DNA of 8,150 bases. It comes from a candidate division Zixibacteria bacterium RBG_16_43_9. GTDB lineage: Bacteria; Zixibacteria; MSB-5A5; RBG-16-43-9. The stretch spans positions 1,163 to 9,312 of the forward strand of contig MEWM01000051.1 of the NCBI GenBank assembly GCA_001775355.1, given 5' to 3'. Numbering within the stretch: the first letter of the stretch is position 1; each line of letters starts with the position of its first letter. The position numbers and the translations under genes were made by a program. The notes under the pieces are model-generated. The model made no database searches. It saw nothing but the letters and a program-made list of their open reading frames with translations, and was not told where the DNA came from. Positions 1-5,894 of the stretch are shown piece by piece.

Positions 1-1
1 A

Positions 2-1006
2 CTTGACTCTAATCTGGCAAATTACCTGACGACTAAGAATAGGCCACTCTTAATGAGCGAGATAATACAGGAACTCAAGTTTCATCCAGAAGAATTAAAA
101 TCAGAGAAACAGCTTAAACCTGAGGTAGTGGCTCCGCTAGTGATAAAAGATGGTCTAAGAGGCATTCTCCTGCTTTCAGACAAGGTTTCCGGGCTACCCT
201 ACAAAGATGATGATCTGGAATTCCTTTCCATACTGGTCAATCAAATAGCAGTGGCGGTGGAGAATACACTTCTTTATCAAAGCGAGAAAAAGGTAAACTC
301 AGAGCTCAATAAAGCCCAACAGCAGTTAGTTCAGGCAGAGAAATTAGCAGCCCTGGGTCAGCTTTCTGCCGCAATAGCGCATGAGGTGAATAATCCCCTG
401 GGGATAATCAAGAACTATCTGGCGATCCTTTCCCAGTCTATGAAGAAAACTGACAAATCCTGGTCTCACTTAAAAGTAGTAAAAGAGGAGGTAAACCGTA
501 TAGCTCGCATTGTAAAACAGCTTCTGGACTTCTACCAGCCTAAATCTGAGACCAGGATTCCGACTGATATCGGTTTTCTTTTAGAGGACACTCTGACTTT
601 CGTAGAAGAGCAGTTTTCCAAGAATAAAATTCGGTTAGCGAAAAAAATAGCTTCAAACCTGCCGATGGTAGAAGCTTTCCCGGACGAGTTAAGGCAGGTT
701 TTTTTGAATCTTTTGATGAACTCCAGAGACTCTATGCCCAAGGGTGGAAGAATAGAAGTCTCTGCCCGGCTGGAGAAAGACAGGCTTGAAATCGAGTTTA
801 AGGACACAGGCTCAGGGATCGAGGAGAAAGACCTTTCCCGGATTTTCGAGCCTTTTTACACCACTAAAGACAAAGGATCAGGATTAGGACTCTGGATCTC
901 CAGTGAGATAATCAAAAGGCACGGGGGCGAGATAAAGGTCAGAAATAGAGAGGATAGAAAGGGGACCCGCTTTAACCTGAGTTTGCCCACGGGGGACCTG
1001 AGATGA
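2..1006 (+). CDS. GAF-domain sensor histidine kinase, 5' end outside window
   Basis: This is a cytoplasmic-looking sensor histidine kinase that should autophosphorylate on a histidine and pass the phosphate to a response regulator, most plausibly the NtrC-type protein encoded at 3145. The reading frame is open to the first base of the window. The 17 codons before the ATG at 53 continue a GAF domain, so that ATG is internal and the gene is truncated by the window edge. Numbering from the Met at 53, a GAF tail covers about 1-75 and a coiled linker 76-97. The HisKA H-box GQLSAAIAHEVNNPLG has its phosphoacceptor at H110. The ATPase domain has the N-box around QVFLNLLMNSRDSM (214-228), the G1 box DTGSGI (251-256), the F-box FEPFYTTK and the G2 box GSGLGL (275-280). 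The H-box and ATPase resemble the NtrB/ZraS group. No membrane segment is visible in this part. The stop overlaps the next start by ATGA, implying translational coupling. The ligand of the GAF domain cannot be inferred. Confidence 0.93.
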   Translation, partial: LDSNLANYLTTKNRPLLMSEIIQELKFHPEELKSEKQLKPEVVAPLVIKDGLRGILLLSDKVSGLPYKDDDLEFLSILVNQIAVAVENTLLYQSEKKVNSELNKAQQQLVQAEKLAALGQLSAAIAHEVNNPLGIIKNYLAILSQSMKKTDKSWSHLKVVKEEVNRIARIVKQLLDFYQPKSETRIPTDIGFLLEDTLTFVEEQFSKNKIRLAKKIASNLPMVEAFPDELRQVFLNLLMNSRDSMPKGGRIEVSARLEKDRLEIEFKDTGSGIEEKDLSRIFEPFYTTKDKGSGLGLWISSEIIKRHGGEIKVRNREDRKGTRFNLSLPTGDLR

Positions 1007-3099
1007 AAAGGAAAATCCAGGAAAAGATTTTAGTGGTGGATGATGAGCTGAGGATGTGCGAGAGCCTGAAGACTCTTCTGTCTAACTCCGGATACGAGGT
1101 GGAGACGGTGCAGGATGGGGAGGAAGCTATACGGCTAATAAATGAAAACAATTTCGACCTGATAGTAGCTGATATAAAGATGCCAAAAGTTAATGGAGTG
1201 GAAATTCTAAGAAAAGCAAAGTCTAAAGACAAAGAAAACTTAGTTATCCTGATGACCGGCTATGGTTCTCTGGACACCGCAATTCAAGCGATAGAGGAAG
1301 GGGCTTATGATTATTTTCTCAAACCGATTGAGTTTCAGGATTTAGAAAGGGCGATCAAAAGAGGCCTGGAAAAAAGGAAAGTTGATTCAGATAGAAAAAG
1401 GCTTTTGGAAGAGTTAAAAAATGCCAATGAGGAGCTTAAAAAAAGGGTAGATGAACTAAATGCCCTGTATCAGGCTGGAAGAGCCTTGAGCTCTACTGAT
1501 ACTCTGGAAGACCTGTTAGCTAATATCCTTTCTTTAGCCACCAAGGTCATAGGAGCAAAAACCGGCTCGATAATGTTTCTGGACCCTGATTCAAAGAATC
1601 TATCCATAAAGGCAGCAATCGGACTGGATAAAGAGATTATAATGAATACCAGACTGGAGTTAGGCAAAGGGGTATCCGGCTACGTGGCAGAAAAAGGACA
1701 GCCACTTTTAATTGAGGATATAGAAAAAGATCCCCGTTTCAAAAGAATGTCCAGAGAAAAATATGAAACCAAGTCCTTAATCTGCGTGCCGTTGAAAGTC
1801 AAGGAAAAAATTTTAGGGGTTATCAACTTGAACAATAAGCTTTCAGGAGAGGTTTTTAATGCAGAGGATCTTAAACTGATTTCCACCTTTGCTTCCCAGG
1901 CGGCAATAGCTATCGACGATGCCTATAATTTCGAACAGAGCAGAAAAAAAATTGCCCAGCTTTCGGTCTTGCACCAGATAGCTTCTCGTCTTTCAACTTT
2001 GGACGATTTCGAAGAGCTTTCAGGTTTCATTTTCGAACAGCTTAAAAAGATCATGCCCCTGGATTTCTCATTCTGGTTTGACTGGGACGAAAGAAATCAA
2101 AAGGTAAGGCTTTCTCTGATACAGGGGCTGGAAAAGGTATCCAGGGATAAAGCCTCAGGGCTGGAGATCCCGGTTCTGGATCTGGACATATTTGATCGGG
2201 ACAAGCTCTGCGAGAAAATTAAGAAGAGGTTGAGTGATGAAGGCGTCATTCCCCAGAAAAGCATCTTCTGCTCTTTCCCTATTCTGGCAGAAGGTGCTTT
2301 TCACGGCATACTCTGTGCTGGCAATTTCAGGGAACTACCCTTGAGCAGAGAAGAGGAGGAGATCATCTCAATCGTGGGTTCCCAGGCTGCATCCATCTAC
2401 GAAAGGCAGAGAGCGATACTGAATGCTACCAGACTCCTGACCATGGGAAATATGATGTCCGAGATAACCCATGACCTGAAAAAACCTCTGACCAATTTGA
2501 AGGGGGTAATTCAACTTCTAAAAGGGGGAAAAGGGGAGGAGAAAAAAGAAGAGCTTTTAGAGATACTGGATAGGGAGATACAAAGGGCAAGCGAGCTAGT
2601 CAGAGAGCTGGTCGACTTCTCCAATCCTGGCAAATATCAAACCGAGAAAAAATCGATCCTTTCACCACTGGAAAAGGGGTTGAAATTACTGGAGACCGAC
2701 ATAGAGAAGAACCGGATTAAGTTAATTAAGGTCTATCCGGACAACCTTCCACCGATTTATATTAACGAGAACGAGCTTCTGGAGGTATTTATAAACGTCC
2801 TTTTAAATGCCATCGAGAGCATGTCCGAAGGAGGAGAGTTAAAAGTGGAACTGGGCAGACATTATGACCCTCAGAAGCAGGACAGTTTTCTGGAAGTCTG
2901 CATTTCTGACCAGGGAGTGGGGATTGCTAAAGAGAATCTTAACCGGATTTTTGAGCGTTACTATACGACCAAGGAGGGTGGCTCAGGTTTAGGGCTGTCC
3001 ATAGTCGAGAGGATCGTCAAAGCCCACAATGGATTTGTGAAAGTGGAAAGCCGGTTAAATAAAGGCACGAAATTTTTCATCTACCTTTCCTGTAGTTAG
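1003..3099 (+). CDS. Hybrid kinase: receiver-GAF-GAF-histidine kinase
   Basis: This 698-residue soluble signalling protein starts at the ATG that overlaps the previous stop. Residues 6-122 form a CheY-like receiver with the acidic pair D13/D14, phosphoacceptor D57 in ADIKMP, T85 and K107, all the residues needed for phosphorylation. A coiled coil (about 124-155) leads to a first GAF domain (about 158-305, with the typical CVPLKVKEKILGVINL segment) and a more divergent second GAF (about 318-465). The kinase core follows: H-box EITHDLKKPLTNL with H490, N-box with N602, G1 box DQGVG (636-640), F-box FERYYTTK and G2 box GSGLGL (660-665). Because the receiver lies at the N terminus of a kinase, it probably acts as an input: phosphorylation by another kinase, for example the upstream one, could tune this kinase. 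No Hpt domain, membrane segment or DNA-binding domain is present. The order of domains is clear; the signal is unknown. Confidence 0.93.
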   Translation: MKRKIQEKILVVDDELRMCESLKTLLSNSGYEVETVQDGEEAIRLINENNFDLIVADIKMPKVNGVEILRKAKSKDKENLVILMTGYGSLDTAIQAIEEGAYDYFLKPIEFQDLERAIKRGLEKRKVDSDRKRLLEELKNANEELKKRVDELNALYQAGRALSSTDTLEDLLANILSLATKVIGAKTGSIMFLDPDSKNLSIKAAIGLDKEIIMNTRLELGKGVSGYVAEKGQPLLIEDIEKDPRFKRMSREKYETKSLICVPLKVKEKILGVINLNNKLSGEVFNAEDLKLISTFASQAAIAIDDAYNFEQSRKKIAQLSVLHQIASRLSTLDDFEELSGFIFEQLKKIMPLDFSFWFDWDERNQKVRLSLIQGLEKVSRDKASGLEIPVLDLDIFDRDKLCEKIKKRLSDEGVIPQKSIFCSFPILAEGAFHGILCAGNFRELPLSREEEEIISIVGSQAASIYERQRAILNATRLLTMGNMMSEITHDLKKPLTNLKGVIQLLKGGKGEEKKEELLEILDREIQRASELVRELVDFSNPGKYQTEKKSILSPLEKGLKLLETDIEKNRIKLIKVYPDNLPPIYINENELLEVFINVLLNAIESMSEGGELKVELGRHYDPQKQDSFLEVCISDQGVGIAKENLNRIFERYYTTKEGGSGLGLSIVERIVKAHNGFVKVESRLNKGTKFFIYLSCS

Positions 3100-3144
3100 T
3101 GATTTTTTTGGTTTTGCCGATAGTATAGTATTAAAGGAAAATTT

Positions 3145-4536
3145 ATGAAAGAGAAGGTGAAATTATTAGTAATTGATGATGACCCTACGGTCTCCTGGCT
3201 TTTAAGCGAGGGGTTAGGGGAGGGTTATGAGGTCCTCACAGCCCGGGACGGAAATGAGGGGATCAAATTTTTTTCGCAATCCAGGCCAGATCTGATCCTG
3301 CTGGATATAAAAATGCCCGGCCTTAATGGTATTCAGGTGCTGGAGCAGATAAAAGAGATGGATCGTCTCTCAGAAGTAATAATGCTTTCCGGACATGGCG
3401 AGACAAAAAACGTGGTGGAATCTATCCGCCTGGGAGCTTCGGAATTTATAAATAAACCGTTTGACGTTAAGGAAGTAGAGATTCACATCCAGAAGGTTTT
3501 GGAAAAAAACAAGTTAAAAAAAGAGTTAGACCTGCTTAAATCTGAGCTTCAGGCTAAGTCGCAATATGATAAGCTGATCGGCGAATCATCTAAGATGATA
3601 GAGGTCAAGAGCCTCATAGAGCAGGTGGCAGACTCGGAGCTGACTGTGCTGATAAGAGGCGAAAGCGGCACTGGCAAGGAGATAGTTGCCCGGATGATTC
3701 ATAGTCTTTCCAGTCGCAGAAACGAGCCTTTTATAAAGCAGAACTGCGCAGCCATTCCCCGGGAGCTTTTAGAAGCAGAGCTGTTTGGTTATGAGAAGGG
3801 TGCTTTCACCGGGGCACACAAAACCAAACCCGGGAGGTTTGAGACCGCTCATAAAGGGACGATGTTCTTAGACGAGATCGGGGATATGCCTTTAGAGCTA
3901 CAGGCTAAACTTCTTCAGGTATTAGAACAGCACGAGTTCGTCAGAGTAGGCGGGATAAAAAATATCCAGGTTGACGTGCGAATCGTCTGCGCAACCAACC
4001 GGGATTTAGAAAAAGCACTGGAGAAGCAGCTTATCCGGGATGACCTGTATTATCGTTTAAATGAAGTCACCATCAACCTGCCGGCTTTGAGGGAGATGAG
4101 GGAGGATATCCCTTTCTTAGTTGACCATTTTTTAAAGAAATATAATCTTAATTATAAGAAGAATTACGCCCAGCTTTCTCCTAAAAGTATAAAGCTCTTG
4201 CAGGAATTTGGCTGGCCCGGAAATGTGAGACAGTTAGAAAACCTGATTAAGCAGATTGTAGTTCGGGAAGATGAGAATATCATTGCCGAGACCATAAGGG
4301 CTACTATTGTTCCCTCTGAGACTATAGAAGAATTTGGAGCTCCAGCCGGAGAAAAAGAATATTCTCTTAAGAAAAGGGTAGCTCGGTCAACAGCTAATCA
4401 GGAAAAGAAACTGATCCTGGAGGTTTTGAACAAAACCAACTGGAATCGAAGAAAAGCGTCTGAGCTTTTAGAGATAAGTTATCGTTCCCTGCTCTATAAG
4501 ATCAAAGAATACCGAATCAATGAAACCGGAGAATAA
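3145..4536 (+). CDS. NtrC-family sigma-54-dependent response regulator
   Basis: This 463-residue enhancer-binding protein should activate sigma-54 RNA polymerase when phosphorylated. The receiver (about 5-122) has D11/D12, phosphoacceptor D54 in LLDIKMP, S82 and K104. The AAA+ domain (about 142-388) has Walker A GESGTGKE (172-179), the sigma-54-contacting loop GAFTGA intact at 219-224, Walker B MFLDEIGD (240-247), the arginine-bearing segment RDDLYYRLN and GWPGNVRQLEN (356-366). The C-terminal Fis-type helix-turn-helix (about 420-458) contains NRRKASELLEISYRSLLYKI. Length and layout are standard for NtrC/ZraR/AtoC proteins. The ribosome binding site AGGA at 3135-3138 is 6 bases from the ATG. 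Only 45 bases separate it from the kinase gene, with no convincing promoter or terminator between, so it is probably cotranscribed with the kinases. A consensus sigma-54 promoter lies about 270 bases past its stop, making the next gene a likely target. Naming it after a specific paralogue is not justified. Confidence 0.95.
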   Translation: MKEKVKLLVIDDDPTVSWLLSEGLGEGYEVLTARDGNEGIKFFSQSRPDLILLDIKMPGLNGIQVLEQIKEMDRLSEVIMLSGHGETKNVVESIRLGASEFINKPFDVKEVEIHIQKVLEKNKLKKELDLLKSELQAKSQYDKLIGESSKMIEVKSLIEQVADSELTVLIRGESGTGKEIVARMIHSLSSRRNEPFIKQNCAAIPRELLEAELFGYEKGAFTGAHKTKPGRFETAHKGTMFLDEIGDMPLELQAKLLQVLEQHEFVRVGGIKNIQVDVRIVCATNRDLEKALEKQLIRDDLYYRLNEVTINLPALREMREDIPFLVDHFLKKYNLNYKKNYAQLSPKSIKLLQEFGWPGNVRQLENLIKQIVVREDENIIAETIRATIVPSETIEEFGAPAGEKEYSLKKRVARSTANQEKKLILEVLNKTNWNRRKASELLEISYRSLLYKIKEYRINETGE

Positions 4537-4805
4537 ACAGCAGAAAAATTTTTCTTATGTAAGTATGTGCAAAGATTGTGAATAGAGTTGCATATAAAGT
4601 TTTATAAAAGATATAAAGTCAGAAATATTTTACCGTTTTGCAAAGAGCTTTAAGAATTTCTCAAGGATAAAGAAAATCCAAATCTCAAAATATCCTCCAG
4701 ATAACTCTTTGTGTTTCTTTAAGTTACTCTTTACACTTTTTGAACTCAAGAATTCTAAAATTTATATTTATAAAATCAAGAGCTATAAGTCAAACGGTAG
4801 ACCTG
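4537..4805. other. AT-rich non-coding region upstream of the sigma-54 promoter
   Basis: There is no supported gene here. The stretch is strongly AT-rich and lies just upstream of a -24/-12 promoter, where binding sites for an NtrC-type activator would be expected. Visible structures include a perfect palindrome AGAAAAATTTTTCT (4542-4555) just after the regulator gene, two direct copies of ATATAAAGT (4592 and 4611, 19 bases apart), an inverted pair TACCGTTTTG (4631-4640) and CAAACGGTAG (4791-4800), and a weak tandem repeat of period 22 at 4701-4744. None is a proven binding site. Confidence 0.6.
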
Positions 4806-4821
4806 TGGCATAGGTTTTGCT
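4806..4821 (+). promoter_or_regulatory. Sigma-54 (-24/-12) promoter
   Basis: The sequence TGGCATAGGTTTTGCT matches the consensus TGGCAYRNNNNTTGCW at every fixed position. The invariant GG is at 4807-4808 and the invariant GC at 4819-4820, with the required ten bases between. Transcription would be expected to start near 4832 and run into the GGDEF-like gene at 4986, leaving a leader of about 150 bases. An intact GAFTGA-bearing activator is encoded immediately upstream, which supports the call. Start site and activator dependence are inferred. Confidence 0.85.
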
Positions 4822-4831
4822 TTTTTATTGA

Positions 4832-4985
4832 ACAATTAACGATTTGTTTGTGCCCCTTCGTGGAAGATTAGATAGAACGTAAATTTTTGGCTGGGATGCC
4901 GACTTCTTTTTTTAAGGCAATACAATCAAAACAAAAATGCTATATAAAGCTGAAATAAACAATTTTGTCAAAAGGAGATTTTTGG
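4832..4985 (+). other. Predicted 5' leader of the GGDEF-like gene
   Basis: This is the inferred untranslated leader between the sigma-54 promoter and the ATG at 4986. It is AT-rich with no open frame of note. It contains a small CTTC/GAAG hairpin near 4857-4867 and a T-run at about 4905-4912 preceded by a short GGC/GCC hairpin. The stems are too short for a confident terminator or attenuator call. I see no recognised riboswitch core. Confidence 0.4.
4971..4977 (+). promoter_or_regulatory. Strong ribosome binding site fixing the start at 4986
   Basis: AAAGGAG ends 8 bases before the ATG at 4986, an ideal Shine-Dalgarno placement. It lies inside the longer frame that would begin at the TTG at 4965, which argues that the TTG is not the start and that the protein begins METFKDEH. 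Confidence 0.85.
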
Positions 4986-5489
4986 ATGGAGACTTTCAAG
5001 GATGAACATGATTTTTACCAGGAAGGTGAAGAAAGAGAGGAGATGGATCAGTTTTACAAGAATCATCGTAACTTTGGACTCAGGGCGAAACATGAGTTAA
5101 AGAGAGCGGAAAGGTATTGTGAATTTCTTTCCCTTTTAATAGTCGATCTAAGCAGTCTCTCTAAATTTGCCAAGAGAGGAGCTCTCAAGAACTACCGGCG
5201 AATAGAGGTTCTCTCACAAGAGCTTGAAGCTCTGATCCAAGAAAGCGTTCGGGAGACCGATCTGGTCTCAGGAGTCGAAGACCATAGACTTCTTTTACTA
5301 CTTTCAGAGACTCCTAAAGAAGGTGCTAAAAGCCTGGCTAAGAGGTTAGGGGAAAGGGTAAAATATTATATCTCTAATGCAGTCAAAACCCCTCAAGGGT
5401 GGCAGGTGCCGATGAATATCTTTTCTTATCCGGATCGTAGAGGAAAAGATAAATTTCTGAGCTTTATTCAAGAGATAACCCAGTCGTAA
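4986..5489 (+). CDS. Small protein with a degenerate GGDEF domain
   Basis: The 167-residue protein has an acidic N-terminal tail (1-30) and then a single domain that follows the GGDEF fold. LKRAERYCEFLSLLIVDL (38-55) matches the usual ERARRYxxPLSLLLLDID start, QELEALIQESVRETDLV (78-94) matches the helix before the active loop, and LLLLLSETPKEGAKSLAKRL (102-121) matches the segment after it. The signature is lost: where GGDEF is expected there is EDHRL (98-102), the metal-binding DxD start reads DLS (54-56), and the Asn/Asp substrate residues are absent. It should therefore not make cyclic di-GMP; non-catalytic GGDEF proteins act by binding nucleotides or protein partners. No signal peptide, membrane segment or output domain is seen. 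It has its own sigma-54 promoter and follows an NtrC-type regulator, so it is probably the output of that system. Fold assignment is by eye and moderately sure; function is unknown. Confidence 0.75.
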   Translation: METFKDEHDFYQEGEEREEMDQFYKNHRNFGLRAKHELKRAERYCEFLSLLIVDLSSLSKFAKRGALKNYRRIEVLSQELEALIQESVRETDLVSGVEDHRLLLLLSETPKEGAKSLAKRLGERVKYYISNAVKTPQGWQVPMNIFSYPDRRGKDKFLSFIQEITQS

Positions 5490-5618
5490 ATTTCTTAAAT
5501 TTTATCACGCTTGACAGGGAAGTCATCTGCAGGTAAAAAGAGAATTCAAAAAATCTAATAATACCTTCAATCAGAGATTTGTTTCTGCAGATTTCAATGT
5601 TCTCACAAGACAGTGATC
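5490..5618. other. Intergenic stretch without recognised features
   Basis: This AT-rich stretch follows the GGDEF-like gene. It contains the inverted pair ATCTGCAG (5525-5532) and CTGCAGAT (5585-5592) separated by 52 bases. I see no convincing intrinsic terminator and no gene. Confidence 0.5.
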
Positions 5619-5686
5619 TTACCCTCTCCTTTTTAAACCGATAAAAGCCCTACGGCTCGCAGAGGAGAGAACAAGGGAGAGGTTAA
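5619..5686. repeat. Inverted repeat module 1 (TTACCCTCTCC type)
   Basis: Arms at 5619-5629 (TTACCCTCTCC) and 5676-5686 (GGAGAGGTTAA) pair over 11 positions with one mismatch and enclose 46 bases. It is the first of five palindromic modules in this convergent intergenic space. The shape is like dispersed non-coding repeats; copy number cannot be judged from one window. Confidence 0.6.
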
Positions 5687-5698
5687 GAAAGCGTATCT

Positions 5699-5772
5699 GT
5701 CATTGCGAGGAGTCCATCTGGACGACGAAGCAATCTGTTTAGTATAAGTTGGAGGGATTGCTTAGCAATGAC
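5699..5772. repeat. REP/MITE-like palindromic element (GTCATTGCGAG type)
   Basis: The ends GTCATTGC (5699-5706) and GCAATGAC (5765-5772) are exact inverted repeats. Inside them, AAGCAATC (5728-5735) pairs exactly with GATTGCTT (5756-5763), and GTCC/GGAC (5712-5723) forms a side hairpin. The pattern with both GTCATTGCGAGG and GACGAAGCAATC is one I recognise from dispersed palindromic repeats found in many bacterial genomes. It has no coding capacity, so if mobile it would depend on a transposase in trans. Confidence 0.8.
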
Positions 5773-5782
5773 GAGAAAAAAA

Positions 5783-5810
5783 GTAGAGACGCATGGCGAT
5801 GCGACTCTAC
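5783..5810. repeat. Palindromic hairpin module (GTAGAG/CTCTAC)
   Basis: The outer arms GTAGAG and CTCTAC and inner arms CGCAT and ATGCG form an 11-bp stem interrupted by one A-A mismatch, with a 4-base loop GGCG. It is unrelated in sequence to the modules on either side. Confidence 0.7.
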
Positions 5811-5815
5811 AAATT

Positions 5816-5854
5816 CTGTAGCGTTGCCACTCCTGTGGCAACGGGAAACTACAG
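5816..5854. repeat. Palindromic hairpin module (CTGTAG/CTACAG)
   Basis: The inner stem CGTTGCCAC (5822-5830) pairs perfectly with GTGGCAACG (5835-5843) around the loop TCCT. The outer arms CTGTAG and CTACAG extend it, with a 5-base bulge on the right side. It is 5 bases from the previous module. Confidence 0.75.
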
Positions 5855-5860
5855 ATTCAG

Positions 5861-5888
5861 GTAGGGGTGTATTGCAATACGCCCCTAC
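5861..5888. repeat. 28-base near-perfect palindrome beside the glcD-like stop
   Basis: The arms GTAGGGGTGTATTG and CAATACGCCCCTAC pair at all 14 positions apart from one T-G, with no loop. It ends 6 bases past the stop codon of the minus-strand dehydrogenase. It could act as an RNA 3' end stabiliser or help termination for that gene. The motif type is one I recognise as a dispersed repeat. Confidence 0.75.
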
Positions 5889-5894
5889 GAAATA

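Noticed and set aside
53..55. ATG as the start of the first kinase gene.
   Set aside because: The frame stays open to the window edge, and the 17 preceding codons read as part of the same GAF domain. There is also no suitable ribosome binding site before it.
4542..4555. Intrinsic terminator of the regulator gene (AGAAAAATTTTTCT).
   Set aside because: The stem is almost only A-T and has no separate U-tract or loop, so it is too weak to call as a terminator.
4701..4744. Tandem repeat of period 22.
   Set aside because: Only 14 of 22 positions agree in a T-rich context, which is not enough to claim a real repeat or regulatory array.
4965..4967. TTG as the start of the GGDEF-like gene.
   Set aside because: The AAAGGAG ribosome binding site lies downstream of it and is ideally placed for the ATG at 4986.
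4832..4985. Cyclic di-GMP riboswitch in the leader of the GGDEF-like gene.
   Set aside because: None of the conserved core elements of either known class can be seen, and the stems present are only 3-4 bp.
5619..5888. CRISPR array.
   Set aside because: The modules are palindromes of different sequence and size, not a repeated unit alternating with spacers of constant length, and no cas gene is present.
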